In this document: piece after piece, positions 4,705 through 9,582 of the stretch | How the letters are laid out: each line of letters begins with the position of its first letter | How positions within the stretch are numbered: position 1 is the first letter of the stretch | Origin: Legionellales bacterium UBA5158 | GTDB lineage: Bacteria > Pseudomonadota > Gammaproteobacteria > DSM-16500 | Direction of reading: 5' to 3' | DNA length: 9,582 nucleotides | Assembly: GCA_002413665.1 (NCBI GenBank) | Contig: DHXK01000037.1 | Span: 21,039 to 30,620 of the forward strand | Made by a program: the position numbers and the translations under genes | The notes under the pieces: model-generated | The model's database searches: none | Seen by the model: only the letters and a program-made list of their open reading frames with translations | Told to the model about the DNA's origin: nothing

Positions 4705-6717
4705 ATGAAACAAGCTTGCCACGGACTCGTCACGTTAGTTACTACGCTTGCACTATTAGTGACTTCCAATAGTATTGCGGAAAAAAAGGTAATTCCTGCT
4801 GTTCATACAACCACACTGACGCAGACGCAAGTCACTACAAGTGAAACCAATGGAGTAGCTGCACACCCTGGTGGTCGGCTTTGGAATTTACAAGACGCAG
4901 ATATTTTAAGTGTCATCAACGAGGTTTCATTAGAAACTGGTAAAAACTTCGTCGTCGATCCTCGAGTGACCGGGAAAATTACCCTTATCTCCAGTAAGCC
5001 TATAGACACCAAAGAAGTTTATGCAGTCTTCCTCTCTATTTTAGAATTATTGGGTTACTCCGCCATCGAGTCGGACCATGTCGTAAAAGTCATCCCTAAC
5101 ATGGAAAGCACAGAGATGGCTAGCCGTGTAGCGACTAGCTCTAAGCCAGGGCATGGAAATGAAGTTGTTGTGCGCGTCATACCCCTGGCAAATGTTTCAG
5201 CTGTTCAAGTGCTGCCTGTCATACGGCCTATGCTGCCACAATGGAGCAACATATCTGCTTACGCACCTGGTAACGTGTTAATTTTAGTAGGACATGCTGC
5301 CAACTTGACGCGAATTGTAAACGTCATTAAAAATCTAGATAATGCATCCACTAATTCCATTCAAGTCATACCTTTACATCAAGCTTCAGCTGCACAAATC
5401 GCCACTGTCTTAAATAATTTACAAAGCGCAAGTCGCGCGAATGGTGACAATTCCTCTGTCTCTATTGTGGCAGATGAACGCAGTAATAGTATTTTACTGG
5501 GTGGAAATAAATCATCACGCTTGCATATTCAATCTTTGATTACCCAACTTGACGCACCCATGACAGGCGCTCAAGGCAACACTGAAGTGGTTTATTTACG
5601 TTACCTCCAAGCTAAAAATTTAGCACCAGTATTAGGAAAAATTGCGCAAAATATCTTAAAGACTGGCAGTGATATGCCAGCATCTCAGCCAATAAATGCT
5701 ATGCACGCAGGCTCAAGAAAACCACAAGATGTAGAAAACCTTACCAACATTCAAGCTGAAAACAGCACCAATGCTCTTATCATCACTGCACCGCCTACAT
5801 TATTGAAAGCACTCAAAGCAATCGTGTGCAAATTAGATCTTCGTCCCGCACAGGTTTTAGTAGAAGGTGTGATTGTAGAAATCAATCAAGATGATTTAAA
5901 AAATATAGGTATTCAGTGGGGATCTCGATCTCTTACTAATCCTGATCAAAGTGCTCAAGGCGCCTCAACTTCAGTCAGCTTTCCTCCGCTGGGTGAGGGC
6001 ACACTAGGAATTATCCCTCACACACAGATTAAAGCTGTGTTAAGTCTGTTGGAAAATAAAACCGGCGTGAATATTCTTTCTACTCCCTCAGTAGTGGTTT
6101 TAGATAATCAAAAAGCAACCCTGAAAGTCGGTGAAGATGTTCCTTACCAAAACGGCACCTATGCTACTACCGGAAACACTGGAACAGTCACACCTTTCAA
6201 TACGATCTCAACCAAGCCTGTCGTATTACAATTAGATGTAAGACCGCAAATTAATTTAGGTAATGCTGTTCGCTTACAAATTAATTTAAAAAATGACACC
6301 TTACAAAATCCAGAAAATCCCACTTTAAATCCGATCATCAAAACCAGCCAGATTGCTAACACTGTTATTATTAATAGCGAAGATATTTTAGTGATAGGTG
6401 GATTGATCAGCAACAACATGACTGAAAGCATGGACAAGATTCCCTTTTTTGCTGATATTCCAATTGTCGGAATCTTGTTTCAACATAAAGTACGTAAGCT
6501 TGAGAAAAAAATGTTAGTCGCTTTCATCAAGCCTGTGATCATGCATGATGCGATTGATGCTTCAATGATAACGAATACCAAATACGATAATATACGACAA
6601 CATCAAATTGATTGGCCCGTCAATTTATCTCAGCCCGGCGATCAGAAACAAGAAAATATTTTACCGCTATGGAATAACCCTGTTGCATTACCAAAACCTT
6701 TTACAGATGTGACTTAA
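4705..6717 (+). CDS. gspD: Type II secretion system secretin GspD
   Basis: GspD forms the multimeric outer-membrane channel through which folded periplasmic proteins leave the cell. The 670 residues fit the family (about 650 in E. coli). Order: signal peptide 1-25 (SNSIA, then EKK), Thr-rich linker 31-50, N0 domain about 58-131, and N1 about 154-212. N2 (about 218-283) and N3 (about 293-393, with an insertion near 320-345) follow. The secretin core spans about 440-615, with NILSTPSVVVLDNQKATLKVGEDVPY at 456-481 (conserved VGEDVPY) and DILVIGGLISNNMTESMDKIPFF at 560-582. The closing segment GILFQHKVRKLEKKMLVAFIKPVIM (589-613) is also typical. A polar tail of about 55 residues may be where a pilotin binds, which is inference. 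The start at 4705 gives a proper signal sequence and ribosome site. One base separates it from gspE. Confidence 0.96.
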   Translation: MKQACHGLVTLVTTLALLVTSNSIAEKKVIPAVHTTTLTQTQVTTSETNGVAAHPGGRLWNLQDADILSVINEVSLETGKNFVVDPRVTGKITLISSKPIDTKEVYAVFLSILELLGYSAIESDHVVKVIPNMESTEMASRVATSSKPGHGNEVVVRVIPLANVSAVQVLPVIRPMLPQWSNISAYAPGNVLILVGHAANLTRIVNVIKNLDNASTNSIQVIPLHQASAAQIATVLNNLQSASRANGDNSSVSIVADERSNSILLGGNKSSRLHIQSLITQLDAPMTGAQGNTEVVYLRYLQAKNLAPVLGKIAQNILKTGSDMPASQPINAMHAGSRKPQDVENLTNIQAENSTNALIITAPPTLLKALKAIVCKLDLRPAQVLVEGVIVEINQDDLKNIGIQWGSRSLTNPDQSAQGASTSVSFPPLGEGTLGIIPHTQIKAVLSLLENKTGVNILSTPSVVVLDNQKATLKVGEDVPYQNGTYATTGNTGTVTPFNTISTKPVVLQLDVRPQINLGNAVRLQINLKNDTLQNPENPTLNPIIKTSQIANTVIINSEDILVIGGLISNNMTESMDKIPFFADIPIVGILFQHKVRKLEKKMLVAFIKPVIMHDAIDASMITNTKYDNIRQHQIDWPVNLSQPGDQKQENILPLWNNPVALPKPFTDVT

Positions 6718-6718
6718 C

Positions 6719-8197
6719 ATGACAACCATTACCTCATCACTCCCAGTCATTCCATTTTCTTTTGCGAAACGTTATGGCGTATTACTGGCTGAAATTGAAA
6801 ATGGTATTGCGAAAGTTTGTTATCGTGACAATCCTAACAGCATGATCCTTACAGAATTAAGACGCTATTTAGGCTTACCCTTAGATATTCAAAAAGTAGA
6901 TGAGGAAGCTTTTAGTAAACTATTAGTTAAAACATATGAAACCGATTCCAACACCGCTATGTTAATGGCAAAAGATATGGGTGAAGAGTTTGATCTTTTT
7001 CATCTAATGCAAGAATTACCGAAACCAGAAGATTTATTAGAAAGCCAAGATGATGCACCCATCATTCGGTTGCTTAACGCATTACTAAGTGAAGCAATTA
7101 AAGAAGGTGCCTCGGATGTGCATATTGAAACATTTGAAAGTCGTGTCATGGTACGCTTTCGTGTTGATGGTATTTTGCGAGAAATATTAGAGCCTCAGCG
7201 AGTATTAGCACCACTCATCGTTTCACGAATAAAAGTTATGGCAAAATTAGATATCGCAGAAAAACGTTTGCCTCAAGATGGACGCATTACATTGCGTGTG
7301 GGTGGACATGTAGTTGACGTTCGAGTTTCAACTATGCCGACCAGTCATGGTGAACGTGTTGTGTTGCGCTTACTAGACAAACAAAGTGCGCGTTTAGATT
7401 TAGCTGAGCTAGGCATGGCTCCAGACACCTTAACCTTACTTCAAAAAATAATTGCTATCCCTCATGGCATCATGTTGGTGACTGGACCTACAGGCTCTGG
7501 CAAAACCACCACGTTATATGCTGCATTGAGCACGCTAAATAATCAAACTCGCAACATACTGACAGTTGAAGATCCGATTGAATATGATTTACAAGGCATA
7601 GGTCAAACGCAAGTTAATCACAAAGTGAATATGTCTTTTGCTAAGGGCTTGCGTGCTATTTTACGACAAGATCCTGACATCGTTATGGTAGGTGAAATTC
7701 GTGACGTGGATACTGCGCAAATTGCGATTCAAGCCAGTCTTACCGGGCATTTAGTGTTATCAACATTACACACCAACACTGCCATAGGTGCTATCACACG
7801 ACTTGATGATATGGGTGTAGAACCTTTTTTATTAGCATCAAGCTTGATTGGTGTATTAGCTCAGCGTTTAGTGCGTCTACTTTGCGTGCACTGCAAACAA
7901 TCCAGTCCGGCCACCCAAGCTGAAAAAGATATTTTACATGTTAATGACGCTGAACTTTATCGTCCTGTGGGTTGTGCACTTTGCAAAAATACGGGCTATA
8001 GCGGACGTAGTTGTATCAATGAATTAATCGCTGTTGACGAAAAACTTCGTACAATGATACATAGCAAAGCCTCAGAACAAGATATGAAAAATTATACGCG
8101 CACCTCATATCCCAGCATACGCAAAGATGGTTTTACTAGAGTGTTAAGGGGTGATACCTCGCTAGAAGAAATATTGCGCGTCACGAGTGAGGATTAA
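6719..8197 (+). CDS. gspE: Type II secretion system ATPase GspE
   Basis: GspE is the cytoplasmic hexameric ATPase that powers pseudopilus assembly, docking on GspL and GspF. The 492 residues match the family. The N-terminal domain covers about 1-105. The N2 domain has ASDVHIE at 131-137 and the FRVDGILREI segment at 147-156. The C-terminal ATPase domain shows Walker A GPTGSGKTT (256-264), Asp box LTVEDPIEY (281-289), Walker B IVMVGEIRD (321-329) and His box GHLVLSTLHT (343-352). The GspE zinc motif is complete, with CxxC at 389-392 and CxxC at 419-422, spaced by 26 residues. No key residue is missing. It starts one base after the gspD stop without a strong ribosome site, so translation is probably coupled to gspD. 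Pilus ATPases PilB are related, but the gspD and gspF neighbours decide the call. Confidence 0.97.
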   Translation: MTTITSSLPVIPFSFAKRYGVLLAEIENGIAKVCYRDNPNSMILTELRRYLGLPLDIQKVDEEAFSKLLVKTYETDSNTAMLMAKDMGEEFDLFHLMQELPKPEDLLESQDDAPIIRLLNALLSEAIKEGASDVHIETFESRVMVRFRVDGILREILEPQRVLAPLIVSRIKVMAKLDIAEKRLPQDGRITLRVGGHVVDVRVSTMPTSHGERVVLRLLDKQSARLDLAELGMAPDTLTLLQKIIAIPHGIMLVTGPTGSGKTTTLYAALSTLNNQTRNILTVEDPIEYDLQGIGQTQVNHKVNMSFAKGLRAILRQDPDIVMVGEIRDVDTAQIAIQASLTGHLVLSTLHTNTAIGAITRLDDMGVEPFLLASSLIGVLAQRLVRLLCVHCKQSSPATQAEKDILHVNDAELYRPVGCALCKNTGYSGRSCINELIAVDEKLRTMIHSKASEQDMKNYTRTSYPSIRKDGFTRVLRGDTSLEEILRVTSED

Positions 8198-8200
8198 GCC

Positions 8201-9433
8201 ATGCCTATATTTCATTACGTTGCACTCAATCAGAAAGGCCTTAAAGAAAAAGGAATTATAGAAGCAGAAGGTTTGAAGCATTGTCGTCAGCTATTGCGCA
8301 ACAAAGGATTTGTTCCTCTAGAAACAACTGCTGCACGTCAGGCTAAACCAAAGCTTGGTGATAACAAATTCACGGGTAAATCTGCATTCAACTACACATT
8401 AAATAATAAAGAGCTCGCATTAATTAGCCGTCAGCTTTCAACTTTATTTGCAGCAGGGATGCCAGTCGAAGAAGTTTTATCTGCTGTCGCTGAGCAAACA
8501 GAAAAACAACGCACTAAAAGTTTAATCTCCTCTGTGCGAAGTCGCGTGACTGAGGGCCATTCGCTTGCCAATGCATTACGTGATTTTCCCCGCGCATTTT
8601 CTGCTTTATTCTGCTCCACTGTGGCTGCAGGTGAAAAATCAGGACATTTAGATGTTGTATTACAACGTTTAGCAGATTACACCGAACAACAATTTCACAT
8701 GCGTCAAAAAATTAAGAATGCATTAATTTATCCTTGTCTCATGGTTTGTGTTTCGATAGGTATCGTGGGATTTCTATTAGAATATGTCGTCCCTAAAATG
8801 GTAGCTGTTTACAGTAACATTGGTCAGGATCTTCCTGGCATGACTAAAGTGCTGATTGCAGTGAGTAGCGGAATTCAAAGTTATGGCTTTATTTTTTTAG
8901 TACTGATGGCGATAGGAATATTTTTCTTTCGTCGTCGGTTAAAGAACAATGCTAAATTTAAAGAACGTGTACAACGTACCGGATTGCGTGTTCCTATCAT
9001 TGGTAATGCGACAAAAATAATTAACACTGCGAGATTTTCACGGACATTTGCTATTTTATCTTCAGCAGGTGTTTCTGTTTTAGAAGCGATGAATATCTCA
9101 GCTCAACTCATTACCAACATCCCTATTCGCAAAGCAGTAGAAGTAGCAGCGAGTCGAATTCGTGAAGGCGCAAATATTCATTTAGCATTGAAACAAACTC
9201 AATTTTTTCCGCCTATGAGCATACATTTAATTGCGAGCGGTGAGGCCAGTGGTCAATTGGAAAATATGTTAGAGAGATCTGCCAACAATCAAGATAATGA
9301 TATTAAGCAATTAATAGAGACCGCATTAACATTATTTGAACCAGCGATTATTTTGATTATGGGTGCAATTGTTTTATTTATTGTGTTAGCAATCCTGTTG
9401 CCTATATTTCAGTTGGATCAGATGGCTGGGTGA
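8201..9433 (+). CDS. gspF: Type II secretion system inner-membrane platform protein GspF
   Basis: GspF is the polytopic inner-membrane platform protein that couples the GspE ATPase to pseudopilus assembly. The 410 residues fit the family. There is a short N-terminal cytoplasmic part (FHYVALNQKGLKEKGIIEAE at 4-23). Two T2SF repeats follow, about 72-195 and 275-397, each holding the AxGExSGxL signature (AAGEKSGHL at 142-150, ASGEASGQL at 345-353). Membrane segments lie near 176-198, 226-243 and 378-403. The start has TGAGGA at 8188-8193, seven bases upstream and inside the end of gspE, with only three bases between the genes. It appears to be the last gene of the cluster here, since about 150 bases without a gene follow before the window edge. 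Confidence 0.97.
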   Translation: MPIFHYVALNQKGLKEKGIIEAEGLKHCRQLLRNKGFVPLETTAARQAKPKLGDNKFTGKSAFNYTLNNKELALISRQLSTLFAAGMPVEEVLSAVAEQTEKQRTKSLISSVRSRVTEGHSLANALRDFPRAFSALFCSTVAAGEKSGHLDVVLQRLADYTEQQFHMRQKIKNALIYPCLMVCVSIGIVGFLLEYVVPKMVAVYSNIGQDLPGMTKVLIAVSSGIQSYGFIFLVLMAIGIFFFRRRLKNNAKFKERVQRTGLRVPIIGNATKIINTARFSRTFAILSSAGVSVLEAMNISAQLITNIPIRKAVEVAASRIREGANIHLALKQTQFFPPMSIHLIASGEASGQLENMLERSANNQDNDIKQLIETALTLFEPAIILIMGAIVLFIVLAILLPIFQLDQMAG

Positions 9434-9540
9434 ATTCGTAGTTTTTTGCAAAAATACCTTTCTTACATTTACACACACCTCACTAAAAAATTTCGTAAAA
9501 TAATTTGTAATTTAGCCCGCAAAAAGTTGTAGGACAATAA

Positions 9541-9575
9541 CCCGTCTTTGCGAGCGAAAGCGCGGCAATCCAGGC
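9541..9575. repeat. REP-like palindromic element
   Basis: The stretch contains TTGC-GAGC-GAAA-GCGCG-GCAA, an imperfect hairpin with a GAAA loop, flanked by CCCGTCT and TCCAGGC. It resembles the widely scattered intergenic repeats built on GTCATTGCGAGC and GCAATCC. It is G+C-rich compared with the AT-rich bases just before it. It may continue beyond the right edge. Resemblance is from memory; copy number in the genome is unknown. Confidence 0.6.
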
Positions 9576-9582
9576 TTTAACG

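Noticed and set aside
9439..9460. TTTTTGCAAAAA palindrome just after gspF as a terminator
   Set aside because: There is no room for a normal loop and the stem is almost all AT, with no following T run on the plus strand.
1..9582. CRISPR array, tRNA, rRNA, insertion sequence or phage genes
   Set aside because: No regularly spaced repeats, no cloverleaf-like segment, and no transposase, integrase or phage structural protein was seen on either strand.

Overview
The window looks like a piece of chromosome from an AT-rich gammaproteobacterium, most plausibly in or near the Legionellales (Legionella/Coxiella relatives). This rests on a gammaproteobacterial-type exonuclease I tail, a type II secretion gspD-gspE-gspF cluster, an AT-rich codon style, and a repeat at the right edge of a kind scattered through many such genomes. 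It is an inference from protein character; no search was run.

Layout, left to right. The 3' end of sbcB (exonuclease I, +) enters from the left edge. Tail-to-tail with it lies a MazF/PemK-type toxin-antitoxin pair (-), with a 1-base overlap and a promoter embedded in an array of TATACT/AGTATA half-sites. Next, also on the minus strand, is a small membrane operon: an 84-residue CSLC protein and a DUF2243 multi-pass protein, apparently translationally coupled. A clear intrinsic terminator (2020-2053) separates this from an upstream minus-strand pair: an outer-membrane beta-barrel protein with a Lys/His/Tyr-rich N-terminus, then a secreted DUF3494 (ice-binding-like) protein with an Ig-like N-terminal domain. 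The DUF3494 gene is visibly richer in G+C than its neighbours.

A roughly 500-base divergent non-coding region (4194-4704) separates these from the plus-strand gspD-gspE-gspF cluster, whose genes are 1 and 3 bases apart. These encode the outer-membrane secretin, the secretion ATPase and the inner-membrane platform protein of the type II secretion system. No gspC, pseudopilin or gspL/M gene is in the window. After gspF come about 150 bases with no gene, ending in a REP-like element.

How the parts may work together: GspD, E and F are core parts of one secretion machine. The DUF3494 protein has a Sec signal, ten cysteines and no visible anchor, so it is a reasonable candidate type II substrate encoded across a divergent promoter region from the machine. 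That link is inferred from location only. I did not find a convincing wholly new system. The most unusual pieces are the CxxC-bearing CSLC/DUF2243 pair, the barrel/ice-binding-like pair, and the toxin-antitoxin operator array.
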